Shown in pieces: positions 21,641 through 29,750 of a DNA stretch of 64,000 nt (its first letter is position 1; each line of letters opens with the position of its first letter). The notes below the pieces were generated by a model, which ran no database searches, was not told the DNA's origin, and was given only the letters and a program-made list of their open reading frames with translations. This DNA comes from Nonomuraea coxensis DSM 45129. Its GTDB lineage: Bacteria > Actinomycetota > Actinomycetes > Streptosporangiales > Streptosporangiaceae. The DNA is taken from contig NZ_CP068985.1 of the NCBI RefSeq assembly GCF_019397265.1, forward strand, positions 4,878,501-4,942,500, read 5' to 3'. The translations under genes and the position numbers were made by a program.

Positions 21641-22675
21641 TCAGCCCGCCAGGCGCGGCAGGTCCTGCCGGGACCGGTCGGCCAGCAGGCGGGCCACGTC
21701 GGCCACCAGCCCCCTCCGCCGGTACGCGGCCCGCTGCCGCGCCGCGCCGGACCCGTGCCGGTGCAGCACGTCCAGCCCCTCGTCCATCAGGGGCAGGTCG
21801 CCGAGGGCGCGCAGCGCGGGGCCGACGCGGTCGATCAGCGTGTCCACCAGCCGCCAGACGGGCAGCCTGCGGCCGGTGAGCTGGTCGACGTTCTCCCCCT
21901 CCAGCCCGTCGCGGGCGGCCCGCCAGCTCGCGGCGGCGAGCAGGGTGTGGTCCACGTCCGGCGCGGGCCGGCCCGCGCGCACGTCGCCGAGGGCCGTCGC
22001 GGCCAGCGCCCTGACCAGCCCCGCGAGGAGCACCACCTCGGCCACGGTCTGGCAGGTGTCGGCGACCCGTACCTCGATCGCCGGCCCGCCGGAGGAGAGC
22101 CGGGCCTGCCACTCGGGGACCGCACCGGTGCCGTGCAGCCCTTCGGCCAGCCAGTCGTGGTGCTCGGCCGACCGGAACCAGGGCGGCGGGCCTGCGGCGG
22201 GCCGGCTGGCCCTGGCCCTGGCGCGCCCGCTCGCCCAGCCGGTGTCCGTGCCGCCGCCGATCGGCGAGTTCACGGTCAGCGCCTGCAGCACGGGCAGCCA
22301 GGGCCGCAGGTGGTTGACCACCTGGACGGCCTCCTCACGGTCGTCCACGCCGAGCCACACGTGACAGCCCGCCTCACCCGGCAGGCCGCCCCTCAGCGCG
22401 GTGCCCGTCGCCGCCACCCCGGCGCCCGCCCGGTCCGCGGCGGACACCACGGCGGCGCGCAGGCGCAGCAGTTCCTCCCGCAGCCCGGCAAGCTCGGTGT
22501 GCGGGCCGCTGCGGGTCTCGATCTGGGATGCCGTCGTCCCCGTCGTCACCTGGTCCCTGGCGGAGCCGCCGGCGCGCTCGCGTACGTCGCCGGCGACCGG
22601 CATCACCGTCGCGGTGGCCGGGTCCAGAAGCATGAACCCCTCCTCGACTCCCATGGTCAGATCCGTCGCAGCCAT
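21641..22675 (-). CDS. Carboxylate-amine ligase, YbdK/GCS2 type
   Basis: The 344-residue protein belongs to the glutamate-cysteine ligase type-2 family (YbdK-like): LTMGVEEGFMLLDPA at the start, TASQIETRSGPH, GCHVWLGVDDREEAVQVVNHLRPWLPVLQALTVNSP and AIEVRVADTC. YbdK proteins show weak gamma-glutamyl ligase activity; several actinobacterial copies have unknown substrates. The usual GVEEEF is GVEEGF here, which changes one acidic residue. The gene diverges from helR, with the RAE-like palindrome in the shared promoter region. Confidence 0.86.
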   Translation of the reverse strand: MAATDLTMGVEEGFMLLDPATATVMPVAGDVRERAGGSARDQVTTGTTASQIETRSGPHTELAGLREELLRLRAAVVSAADRAGAGVAATGTALRGGLPGEAGCHVWLGVDDREEAVQVVNHLRPWLPVLQALTVNSPIGGGTDTGWASGRARARASRPAAGPPPWFRSAEHHDWLAEGLHGTGAVPEWQARLSSGGPAIEVRVADTCQTVAEVVLLAGLVRALAATALGDVRAGRPAPDVDHTLLAAASWRAARDGLEGENVDQLTGRRLPVWRLVDTLIDRVGPALRALGDLPLMDEGLDVLHRHGSGAARQRAAYRRRGLVADVARLLADRSRQDLPRLAG

Positions 22676-22826
22676 GGGACCCCCTCTTCCCCGTACGCCA
22701 GCGGCCTTGCGGATCAGTCTCGCCCGGCCGGGCGCGAGGCGCGCAGGAGCAGGCGCGCTGGAACGGGGGTCGAGGACAGGAAAGGGGAGAATCCGCTCCT
22801 TTCCACTTTCAACCTATAGCGCACCC

Positions 22827-22847
22827 GGGGACTTGCGGCAAGACCCC
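22827..22847. promoter_or_regulatory. Rifamycin-associated-element-like palindrome upstream of helR
   Basis: The core CTTGCGGCAAG (22832-22842) is a perfect palindrome flanked by GGGGA and ACCCC. It matches, from memory, the RAE found upstream of rifamycin-inducible genes in actinomycetes and Firmicutes. TTGCGG inside it could serve as the -35, with GACAAT (22858-22863) as the -10 after 18 bp. The predicted leader to the GTG is about 40 bases. Confidence 0.75.
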
Positions 22848-22908
22848 GGTCGTGCAGGACAATCGGCGGCCGAGGCCGAGAACCTGCGAAAACGCCGGAG
22901 CGCACCAC

Positions 22909-25065
22909 GTGAATCACCCATCGACCACCAGCGTGTTCGACCTGCCCGAGCGGCTCTCCGCCAAGACGGACCCGGCGCTGATCGCCCGCGACGAACGGCA
23001 CTTCGCGGCCGTCGCCGAGGCCCTGGCGCGGACGGTCACCGAGCTGTCGGACCGCCTCGACGCCACGCGCAGGGCGCCGGGCGGCGCGGGCCGGGCGGCG
23101 CTGGACCGGGACCTGGAGGTCCACCGGCTGAGCGCCCGCCTGCGCGCGCTGCGCCGCTTCGGCCTCGACCTGTGTCTCGGCCGCATGGTCGGCGCGGACA
23201 GCGCCGGCGGGGCCGAGCCCGTCTACGTCGGGCGGCTGGGGCTGACCGACCGGGAGGGCCGCCGGCTGCTGCTGGACTGGCGGTCCCCGGCGGCCGAGCC
23301 GTTCTTCGGCGCCACCCACGCCAACCCGATGGGCCTGTCCAGCCGCCGCCGCTACCGGTGGACGCGCGGCCGGATCAGCGACTACTGGGACGAGGTGTTC
23401 ACCGCGGACGGGCTCGACGGGCACGCCGCGCTGGACGACCAGTCGGCCTTCATCGCCAGTCTGGGCGGCAGCCGCTCGCCGCGCATGCGTGACGTGCTCG
23501 CCACCATCCAGGCCGACCAGGACGCCGTCATCCGGGCGGGCTCGCGCGGCGCCCTGGTCGTGGACGGCGGGCCGGGCACCGGCAAGACCGTGGTCGCGCT
23601 GCACCGCTCGGCGTACCTGCTCTACGCCGATCCGCGGCTCGGCCACGAGCGGGGCGGCGTGCTGTTCGTCGGGCCGCACCAGCCGTACCTGGCGTACGTC
23701 GCCGACGTCCTGCCCAGCCTCGGCGAGGAGGGCGTGCAGACCTGCACCCTGCGCGACCTCGTGGCCGAGGGCGCGACGGCGGCGGCCGAGAGCGATCCCG
23801 AAGTGGCCCGGCTGAAGGCGTCCGCGGACATGGTGAAGGCGATCGAGCCGGCCGTCAGGTTCTACGAGAACCCGCCGACCCAGGCCATGACGGTCACCAC
23901 GGAATGGGCCGACGTCCGGCTCGGCCCCGACGACTGGGAGGAGGCGTTCGCGGCGGCGGAGCCCGGGATCCCGCACAACGAGGCGCGCGACCGCATCTGG
24001 GAGGAACTGGTCACGATCATCGCCGGCAGGCACGAGGACGTCCCCGCCGGCCTGGTCCGCAGGTCGCTGCTGCGCAACCGGGAGCTGCTGACGGTCCTCA
24101 ACCGCGCCTGGCCGGTGATCGAGGCGTCCGACCTCGTCGGCGACCTGTGGTCGGTGCCCGCGTACCTGCGGCTGTGCGCTCCCTGGCTCGGCGAGGAGGA
24201 GGTCCGGCGGCTGCGGCGCGCCGACCCGCAGGCGTGGACGGTGTCGGACCTGCCGCTGCTGGACGCGGCCAGGCAGCGGCTCGGCGACCCGGAGTCCTCG
24301 CGGCGCAGGCGCAGGCAGGAGGCCGCCGCCGCGGCGGAGCGCGAGCGCATGGCGGGCGTGGTCGACAACCTGCTCCAGGCCGACGACGACGGCGAGGGCG
24401 CGGTGACGATGCTGCGCGGCGCGGACCTCAGGGACGCCCTGGTGGACGAGGGCGCGCTGCCCGCCGCCGAACCCGACCGGCTGGCCGGTCCCTTCGCGCA
24501 CATCGTGGTGGACGAGGCCCAGGAGCTGACCGACGCGGAGTGGCAGATGCTGCTGCTGCGCTGCCCGTCGCGGAGCTTCACCGTGGTCGGGGACCGCGCC
24601 CAGGCCAGGCACGGGTTCACCGAGTCGTGGCGGGAGCGGCTGGAACGGGTCGGGCTGGACCGGATCACCCTCGCCTCCCTCACCGTCAACTACCGGACGC
24701 CGGAGGAGATCATGGCGGAGGCCGAGCCGGTCATCCGGGCCGCGCTCCCCGACGCCAACGTGCCGGTGTCCATCCGCGCCGGCGGCGTCCCCGTGCGGCG
24801 CGGGCAGGTGGCGGAGCTGGACGCGATCGTGGACGGCTGGCTCGCCGGGCACCCCGAGGGGGTCGCCTGCGTCATCGGCGCCCCGGACTTCGAGCCGCGG
24901 CCCCGCGTCCGGTCGCTGACGCCGCAGCTCGCCAAGGGGCTGGAGTTCGACCTGGTCGTCCTCGTCGATCCTGAGCGGTTCGGCGGGGGCGTCGAAGGGG
25001 CGGTGGACCGCTACGTCGCGATGACCAGGGCGACCCAGCGCCTCGCCGTCCTGACCAGCCCCTGA
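22909..25065 (+). CDS. helR: HelR, HelD-like ATPase that rescues RNA polymerase from rifamycins
   Basis: The GTG at 22909 (CCGGAG upstream) gives 718 residues; an earlier in-frame GTG at 22852 would overlap the promoter. The protein has the N-terminal coiled-coil arm (LSDRLDATRRAPGG, DRDLEVHRLSARLRALRRFGLDLCLGRMV). UvrD-like motifs follow: Walker A GGPGTGKT (about residue 220), VVDEAQELTDAEW (about 533), VVGDRAQ, VNYRTPEEI and VDRYVAMTRATQRLAVL. HelR proteins displace rifamycin from RNA polymerase and recycle stalled complexes, giving tolerance. The upstream RAE-like element supports this assignment over a generic UvrD helicase. Confidence 0.88.
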   Translation: MNHPSTTSVFDLPERLSAKTDPALIARDERHFAAVAEALARTVTELSDRLDATRRAPGGAGRAALDRDLEVHRLSARLRALRRFGLDLCLGRMVGADSAGGAEPVYVGRLGLTDREGRRLLLDWRSPAAEPFFGATHANPMGLSSRRRYRWTRGRISDYWDEVFTADGLDGHAALDDQSAFIASLGGSRSPRMRDVLATIQADQDAVIRAGSRGALVVDGGPGTGKTVVALHRSAYLLYADPRLGHERGGVLFVGPHQPYLAYVADVLPSLGEEGVQTCTLRDLVAEGATAAAESDPEVARLKASADMVKAIEPAVRFYENPPTQAMTVTTEWADVRLGPDDWEEAFAAAEPGIPHNEARDRIWEELVTIIAGRHEDVPAGLVRRSLLRNRELLTVLNRAWPVIEASDLVGDLWSVPAYLRLCAPWLGEEEVRRLRRADPQAWTVSDLPLLDAARQRLGDPESSRRRRRQEAAAAAERERMAGVVDNLLQADDDGEGAVTMLRGADLRDALVDEGALPAAEPDRLAGPFAHIVVDEAQELTDAEWQMLLLRCPSRSFTVVGDRAQARHGFTESWRERLERVGLDRITLASLTVNYRTPEEIMAEAEPVIRAALPDANVPVSIRAGGVPVRRGQVAELDAIVDGWLAGHPEGVACVIGAPDFEPRPRVRSLTPQLAKGLEFDLVVLVDPERFGGGVEGAVDRYVAMTRATQRLAVLTSP

Positions 25066-25075
25066 GCCCGCGTCG

Positions 25076-25156
25076 TCAGGTCAGCTCCAGGCCGCCGTCC
25101 ACGGTGAGGACCTGCCCGGTGATCCAGGGCGCGGCGGCGCGGAGGGTGACGGGCGT
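25076..25156 (-). pseudogene. 3' fragment of a short-chain dehydrogenase gene
   Basis: On the minus strand a short in-frame piece reads APWITGQVLTVDGGLELT and then stops, which is the conserved C-terminal tail of SDR enzymes. No start or Rossmann part lies upstream; the preceding sequence is the promoter region of the ECF sigma factor. The intact SDR at 26135-26935 ends in the same way (VTGQVITVDGGATLTG). It is a leftover of a deleted gene. Confidence 0.6.
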
Positions 25157-25236
25157 CACAGCGCCGTGATGTCACACGGGGGCCTCGGGCGGTGTCACAT
25201 GCGTGGCACTTCGACGGCGAGCGGGCAGGAGCGACC

Positions 25237-26145
25237 ATGAGCGAACGCGGCACGGACGGCGGGCACGGGCTGGACCCGGCGACGGAGGCGTTCGTCACGC
25301 ACCGGAACCTGCTGTTCACCGTGGCCTACGAGCTGCTCGGCTCGGCGGCCGACGCCGAGGACGTCCTGCAGGAGACCTGGATGCGGTGGGCGGGCGTGGA
25401 CCTCGGCGCCGTACGGGACCGGCGCGCCTACCTGGTGCGGATCACCACCCGGCAGGCGCTCGGCCGGCTGCGCACGCTCGGCCGGCGCAGAGAGTCCTAC
25501 ATCGGCCCCTGGCTGCCCGAGCCGCTGCTGACCTCGCCGGACGTCGCCGAGGACGTCGAGCTGGCCGACAGCGTCTCGACGGCGATGCTGCTGGTGCTGG
25601 AGACGCTGCAGCCGACCGAGCGGGCGGTGTTCGTGCTGCGCGAGGTGTTCGCCCTGGACTACGACGAGATCGCCGAGGCCGTCGGCAAGAGCCCGGTCGC
25701 GGTGCGCCAGATCGCGCACCGGGCCCGGGCCCACGTCGCCGCCCGCCGGCCGCGCGGCAGCGCCTCCCCCGGCGAGATCAGGGATGCCCTGGAGGCGTTC
25801 CGGCGGGCGATCGAGACCGGCGACCTGCGGCGGCTGCTCGACATCCTCGCCCCGGACGTGGTCGCGCTCGGCGACGGCGGCGGGGTCGTCAAGGCGGTGC
25901 TGACGCCCATGGTCGGCGCCGGCGAGGTGGCCGCGCTGGTGGCCAGGATACGCGCGGCCGAGGCGCCGGCGACGCTGGAGCCGGCGCAGATCAACGGCCA
26001 TCCGGCGCTGATCTTCCGGGCCGGCGGCGCGATCAGCACCGTCCTCACGGTACGGATCGACGACGGCCTCGTCACCGGCCTCTACGCCGTGCGCAACCCC
26101 GAGAAGCTGTCGCGCGTCGAGCGGGAGGTCCCGGTCAGCCGGTGA
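25237..26145 (+). CDS. ECF41-type RNA polymerase sigma factor with SnoaL-like C-terminal domain
   Basis: The ATG at 25237 (CAGGAG upstream) gives 302 residues. Sigma region 2 reads LLFTVAYELLGSAADAEDVLQETWMRW, followed by the ECF41 marker WLPEPLL and region 4 LQPTERAVFVLREVFALDYDEIAEAVGKSPVAVRQIAHRAR. The C-terminal NTF2-like extension carries GDGGG and ends with RNPEKLSR; in ECF41 factors this extension controls activity in place of an anti-sigma protein. ECF41 genes often sit near SDR or other oxidoreductase genes, as here. Two TGTCACA motifs (25170-25176, 25193-25199) upstream resemble its -35 element. Confidence 0.9.
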   Translation: MSERGTDGGHGLDPATEAFVTHRNLLFTVAYELLGSAADAEDVLQETWMRWAGVDLGAVRDRRAYLVRITTRQALGRLRTLGRRRESYIGPWLPEPLLTSPDVAEDVELADSVSTAMLLVLETLQPTERAVFVLREVFALDYDEIAEAVGKSPVAVRQIAHRARAHVAARRPRGSASPGEIRDALEAFRRAIETGDLRRLLDILAPDVVALGDGGGVVKAVLTPMVGAGEVAALVARIRAAEAPATLEPAQINGHPALIFRAGGAISTVLTVRIDDGLVTGLYAVRNPEKLSRVEREVPVSR

Positions 26146-26935
26146 GGGTGGCGCCGCCGTCGACGGTGATGACCTGTCCGGTGACGTAGCTGTTCGCCAT
26201 GAGGAACAGGGCCGAGGCGGCGGCCTCCTCGGCGGTGCCGACGCGGCCGAGCGGCGCGTTCGCCCCGGCCGCGGCGACTCCCTCGTCGGAGTCGACGCCC
26301 GGCAGCGAGCGCAGGAGCGGCGTGTCGATCATGCCGTAGCGTACGGCGTTCACGCGCTGCCGGGCCGGGGCGAGCTCGACGGCGAGGGCCCTGGTGAGGG
26401 TCTCGACGGCGCCGCCGAGCGACAGCGGGGCGCTCATCCCGGGGACGGGGCGGACCACGAGCGTTCCCGAGCTGAACGTGAGCGAGCCTCCAGCGGGCAG
26501 GCGGGCCGCCGCCGCGCGGGCGGCGGCGAAGGCGGGCCAGAGGCGGTCGCCGAGGAGCGCGCCGAGGCCGTCGCGCGACACCTCGCTCACGGGGCCGGCG
26601 CCGGAGATGCTGCCCGCGGTGACGAGGACGTGGTCGGTGTGCCCGGCCCGGTCGAACGCCTCGTCGAGGGTGCGCTGGTCGCCGCCGTCGCCGGAGACGC
26701 CCACCACGGCGTCGCCGGGGTCGTCCTCCTGGCCCGCCTCGCGTACCCGGGCGACGGCGGCCTCCAGCCGGCCGGGGTCGCGTCCGACCAGGACGACGCG
26801 TGCGCCGACGGAACGCAGCAGGACGCCCGCCGCCAGCCCGATGCCGGAGCTGGCGCCGATGAGGACGGCGGTCGCGCCGGCGAGGCCGGTGGGCAGCGGG
26901 GAGCGCACGGGGACGGGCGTGGAAGCAGTGGTCAT
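26135..26935 (-). CDS. SDR-family protein with altered catalytic motif
   Basis: The ATG at 26935 (GGAAGG upstream) gives 266 residues. The Rossmann motif ATAVLIGASSGIGLAAG and the tail VTGQVITVDGG are typical of classical SDRs. At the active site, however, the YxxxK motif is missing: after the serine strand SLTFSSGTLVV the sequence reads SAPLSLGGAVETLT. The protein may therefore be an inactive or differently acting member. It overlaps the end of the convergent ECF41 gene by 11 bp and diverges from a TetR gene whose operators lie between. Confidence 0.85.
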   Translation of the reverse strand: MTTASTPVPVRSPLPTGLAGATAVLIGASSGIGLAAGVLLRSVGARVVLVGRDPGRLEAAVARVREAGQEDDPGDAVVGVSGDGGDQRTLDEAFDRAGHTDHVLVTAGSISGAGPVSEVSRDGLGALLGDRLWPAFAAARAAAARLPAGGSLTFSSGTLVVRPVPGMSAPLSLGGAVETLTRALAVELAPARQRVNAVRYGMIDTPLLRSLPGVDSDEGVAAAGANAPLGRVGTAEEAAASALFLMANSYVTGQVITVDGGATLTG

Positions 26936-26959
26936 GGGATGCCTTCCGAGGCGAGAATA

Positions 26960-27028
26960 AACCATCTGGTTGTTTTATTTCCGGCTCCGATACTGCCGCT
27001 CGCACGGGAGCGAGTCAACCGGATGGTT
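26960..27028. promoter_or_regulatory. Two AACC...GGTT operators between SDR and TetR genes
   Basis: AACCATCTGGTT (26960-26971) and AACCGGATGGTT (27017-27028) are related palindromes 57 bp apart, one near each divergent start. They are the probable binding sites of the TetR protein encoded at 27039, allowing repression of both directions. Confidence 0.7.
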
Positions 27029-27038
27029 TAATTTCTTC

Positions 27039-27641
27039 ATGGCCTATGACGCGGAGGACACCAAGCGGCGCATCTTCACGGCCGCCACCGCCGAGTTCGC
27101 CGAGCACGGACTGGCCGGGGCCAGGGTCGACCGGATCGCCGCCGCCGCCAAGGCCAACAAGCAGGCCATCTACCTCTACTACGGCGGCAAGGAGAAGCTC
27201 TTCGCCGCCGTCCTGCGGGCGAAGCTGGAGGAGATCCACGTCGCGATCTCCCTCGACCCCGAGGCGCTGGCCGAGTCCGTCGGGCAGATCTTCGACTGGC
27301 ACCAGCAGCACCCGGAGCTGATCCGGCTGCTGCTGTGGGAGGCGCTGGAGACGTGCGGCGACGGGCCCGGCGAGGGCGAGGAGGAGCGCCGCGCCGGGTT
27401 CAGGGCGAAGGCCTGCCTCCTCGCCGCCAACGTCGCCCCCGGCCTGCCCGAGCAGGCGCGCGTACGGGCCGCCCAGGACCTGCTCTTCACCATCATGGGG
27501 CTCATCGCCTGGAACTTCGCGGTGCCCGGGATGTGCCGGCTGGTGCTGGACGAGGAGAGCGACCAGGCCGCGCTGGCCCGCCGCCGCGAGGCGGTGATCG
27601 CCGCCGCCCGCCGGCTCGCCGCCGCCCCGTCGCCCAGCTGA
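27039..27641 (+). CDS. TetR-family regulator
   Basis: The ATG at 27039 gives 200 residues. The N-terminal helix-turn-helix is typical: RIFTAATAEFAEHGLAGARVDRIAAAAKANKQAIYLYYGGKEKLF. The C-terminal domain contains FDWHQQHPELIRLLLWEALE. No ribosome site lies within 10 bp of the start, and an operator ends only 10 bp before it. It is divergent from the SDR gene, its likely target. Confidence 0.88.
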   Translation: MAYDAEDTKRRIFTAATAEFAEHGLAGARVDRIAAAAKANKQAIYLYYGGKEKLFAAVLRAKLEEIHVAISLDPEALAESVGQIFDWHQQHPELIRLLLWEALETCGDGPGEGEEERRAGFRAKACLLAANVAPGLPEQARVRAAQDLLFTIMGLIAWNFAVPGMCRLVLDEESDQAALARRREAVIAAARRLAAAPSPS

Positions 27642-27655
27642 CTCCTTGATCACCT

Positions 27656-27691
27656 CCCGCATATACTTGTAACAAGACATGTATATGCGGG
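27656..27691. promoter_or_regulatory. Nested inverted repeats at the MarR gene promoter
   Basis: CCCGCATATAC (27656-27666) is repeated inverted as GTATATGCGGG (27681-27691). Between them lies a further palindrome, CTTGTAACAAG (27666-27676). The whole 36-bp structure overlaps the promoter of the MarR-like gene and ends 12 bp before its ATG, so it is probably an autoregulatory operator. Confidence 0.7.
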
Positions 27692-27703
27692 AAGGCATAC
27701 GCC

Positions 27704-28123
27704 ATGGAACGTCCCATCGGTTACTGGCTCAAGCACCTCGACCGGCTCATCGAGGCCGAGGCCGAGCGGGTCCTCGCCGAGGAGGGCCTCACGCGCCGGC
27801 ACTGGCAGGTGCTGAACACGCTGCACCAGGCCCCGCGGACCGCGAACGGCCTCGGCGAGACGCTGGGGCCCTTCTGGCAGCCCGGCGCGATCACGCTGGA
27901 GGACGTCACCGGCGAGCTGGCCCGGCGCGGCTGGCTGACGGAGGACGCCGAGGGCCGCCACACCCTCACCCCCGAGGGCCTGGCCGGGCACGCCGCCGCG
28001 CGGGAGAAGGTGCACGGCATCCGGTCGGCGTTCCTCACCGGCCTCACCGAGGAGGAGTACACCGGCACGGTGCGCGCGCTCCGGCGGATGGCCGCCAACC
28101 TGGAGGCCCGGCAGGCGAGCTGA
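27704..28123 (+). CDS. MarR-like winged-helix regulator
   Basis: The ATG at 27704 follows GGAAGG by 8 bp and gives 139 residues: IGYWLKHLDRLIEAEAERVLAEEGLTRRHWQVLNTL, then ITLEDVTGELARRGWLT and a GRHTLTPEGLA wing. It is a small dimeric MarR-type regulator. No obvious target gene is next to it apart from itself: the next gene is convergent. The nested palindromes just upstream suggest autoregulation. Confidence 0.82.
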   Translation: MERPIGYWLKHLDRLIEAEAERVLAEEGLTRRHWQVLNTLHQAPRTANGLGETLGPFWQPGAITLEDVTGELARRGWLTEDAEGRHTLTPEGLAGHAAAREKVHGIRSAFLTGLTEEEYTGTVRALRRMAANLEARQAS

Positions 28124-28151
28124 CCGTCCGGCCGGGGCCTCCAGGCCGGCG

Positions 28152-28754
28152 TCACAGCAGGCGGCGCTGGACGACGTCGGCGACGACGGCCCGTACGACC
28201 TTCTCGACGGCCTCCGCGTCCGGCGGGGCGCTGTCGCGGTCGGCGAAGAGCAGGTGCCCCGCGCCGACGAGGGAGAGCGCGAGCGCGTCCACGTCGGCGT
28301 CGGCGGCGATCCGCCCCATGGCGCGCTCCTCGCCGAGGTAGCCGCCGATCATGGCGGCGGCCTCGGCGAGGACCGGGATCCCGGCCCCAGGGCGGTCCTG
28401 GCGCAGGCGGGCGCGCAGCTCGTCGCGGAAGACGACGAGGCCGACGATGGACACCGCGACCGGGTCGAACAGGTGGATCAGCGCGGCGGCGAGGTTGCCC
28501 GCGACGGCGCCGTGCCCGGCGGACGCCCTCAGGTCGCCGGCCTCGGCGGCGACCCGGCGCACGCGCTCGCGCACCAGGCCGGCGAGGAAGTCGTCGAAGT
28601 CGGCGAAGTGCCGGTGCAGGACGCCCTTGGCGACGCCGGCCTCGTCCGTGACGGCGCGGCTGGTCAGCCCGGTCGCGCCGGCCCTGATCAGGACCCGCTC
28701 CGCGGCGTCGAACAACTGCTGCCGCACATCGCGGAGCGCCACTCCCGTCGGCAT
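28152..28754 (-). CDS. TetR-family regulator
   Basis: The ATG at 28754 with GGGAG upstream gives 200 residues; an extension to 28784 would run into the operator. The helix-turn-helix reads LTSRAVTDEAGVAKGVLHRHFADFDDFLAGLV. The C-terminal domain has the LVVFRDELRARLRQDRPG block common in actinobacterial TetR proteins. It diverges from the methyltransferase gene, with two GTGGGC...GCCCAC palindromes in between. Confidence 0.87.
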   Translation of the reverse strand: MPTGVALRDVRQQLFDAAERVLIRAGATGLTSRAVTDEAGVAKGVLHRHFADFDDFLAGLVRERVRRVAAEAGDLRASAGHGAVAGNLAAALIHLFDPVAVSIVGLVVFRDELRARLRQDRPGAGIPVLAEAAAMIGGYLGEERAMGRIAADADVDALALSLVGAGHLLFADRDSAPPDAEAVEKVVRAVVADVVQRRLL

Positions 28755-28784
28755 CGCCTGTTCTCCCTCTCGCACGCTTGGCAA

Positions 28785-28820
28785 GTGGGCACGTGCCCAC
28801 TATGGTGGGCGTATGCCCAC
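28785..28820. promoter_or_regulatory. Tandem TetR operators covering the methyltransferase start codon
   Basis: GTGGGCACGTGCCCAC (28785-28800) is a perfect 16-bp palindrome. GTGGGCGTATGCCCAC (28805-28820) is a second copy, with centres exactly 20 bp (two helical turns) apart. The second copy contains the presumed ATG (28813) of the methyltransferase gene. Confidence 0.82.
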
Positions 28821-29601
28821 TCCACCCCACAGGGCCCGGCGGATGGCCGAGTCGTTCGGCGTGGACGCCGAACGCTACGACCGCGCCCGCCCCGCCTATC
28901 CGGATGCCCTGATCCAGCGGATCATAGCCGCGAGCCCCGGCCCCGGCGTCCTCGACGTCGGCTGCGGCACCGGCATCGAGGCCCGGCAGTTCCTCGCGGC
29001 CGGCGGCACGGTGCTCGGCGTCGAGCCGGACGCGCGGATGGCCGCCTTCGCCCGCCGCACCGGCGTCGAGGTCGAGGTGGCGACGTTCGAGGACTGGGAC
29101 GCCGCGGGGCGGACGTTCGACGCGGTCGTGGCCGGCCAGTCCTGGCACTGGGTGGACCCCGTCGCGGGCCCGGCCAAGGCGGCCCGGGTGCTGCGCCCCG
29201 GAGGGCTGCTCGCCGCGTTCGCCCACGTGTACGACGCTCCGCCGCCGATCGCCGAGGCGTTCGCCGGCGCGCTGCGCCGCGTGCTGCCCGGCTCGCCGGT
29301 CCTCGCCGCCCCGCCGGAGCCCGCCCAGGACGTCTACCGGCAGATGTTCGAGACGTTCGCCGACGGCATCAGGCGGTCGGGCGCGTTCGGCGAGCCGGAG
29401 CAGTGGCGCTTCGACGAGGAACGCCACTACACCCGGGCGGAATGGCTCGACCTGCTGCCCACCACCGGCGGCCTCACCCGGCTCCGGCCGGACGAGCTGG
29501 CCGAGGTGCTGGAGGCCGTCGGAGCCGCCGTGGACGCGGCCGGAGGCGGCTTCACCACGGGCTTCACCACGCTGGCGGTCGTCGCGGCACTCCGGTCGTG
29601 A
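28813..29601 (+). CDS. Class I SAM-dependent methyltransferase
   Basis: From the ATG at 28813 the product has 262 residues; an in-frame ATG at 28843 is an alternative. SAM-binding motif I is GVLDVGCGTGIEARQFL, followed by VLGVEPDARM, and the core FDAVVAGQSWHWVDP and ARVLRPGGLLAAF. This is the Methyltransf_11/UbiE-like group acting on small molecules. There is no ribosome site at 28813, so the message may be nearly leaderless. The start lies inside a TetR operator, implying tight repression. Confidence 0.87.
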   Translation: MPTPPHRARRMAESFGVDAERYDRARPAYPDALIQRIIAASPGPGVLDVGCGTGIEARQFLAAGGTVLGVEPDARMAAFARRTGVEVEVATFEDWDAAGRTFDAVVAGQSWHWVDPVAGPAKAARVLRPGGLLAAFAHVYDAPPPIAEAFAGALRRVLPGSPVLAAPPEPAQDVYRQMFETFADGIRRSGAFGEPEQWRFDEERHYTRAEWLDLLPTTGGLTRLRPDELAEVLEAVGAAVDAAGGGFTTGFTTLAVVAALRS

Positions 29602-29750
29602 AGCGGCGACCTGCGCGTTTGCTGTGCGCATCCTGGCAGCTTCGACCTGCGAAGACGTGCCGGGCACCGACCGGACGGCCGGGTTCTCTCCCAGGTAGGC
29701 GTCCTAGGGTGAGGCCGGTCCCGTCCGGCGACCAAGGAGCACCCACGCGC

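Noticed and set aside
25170..25219. Complete ECF41 autoregulated promoter
   Set aside because: TGTCACA is present twice, but the expected CGTC -10 at the right distance is only TGTC or absent, so it is mentioned with the gene and not called as a site.
28254..29750. N-terminal extension of the glycosyltransferase frame
   Set aside because: It crosses the TetR and methyltransferase genes out of frame; the ATG at 29751 has a ribosome site and the fold begins there.
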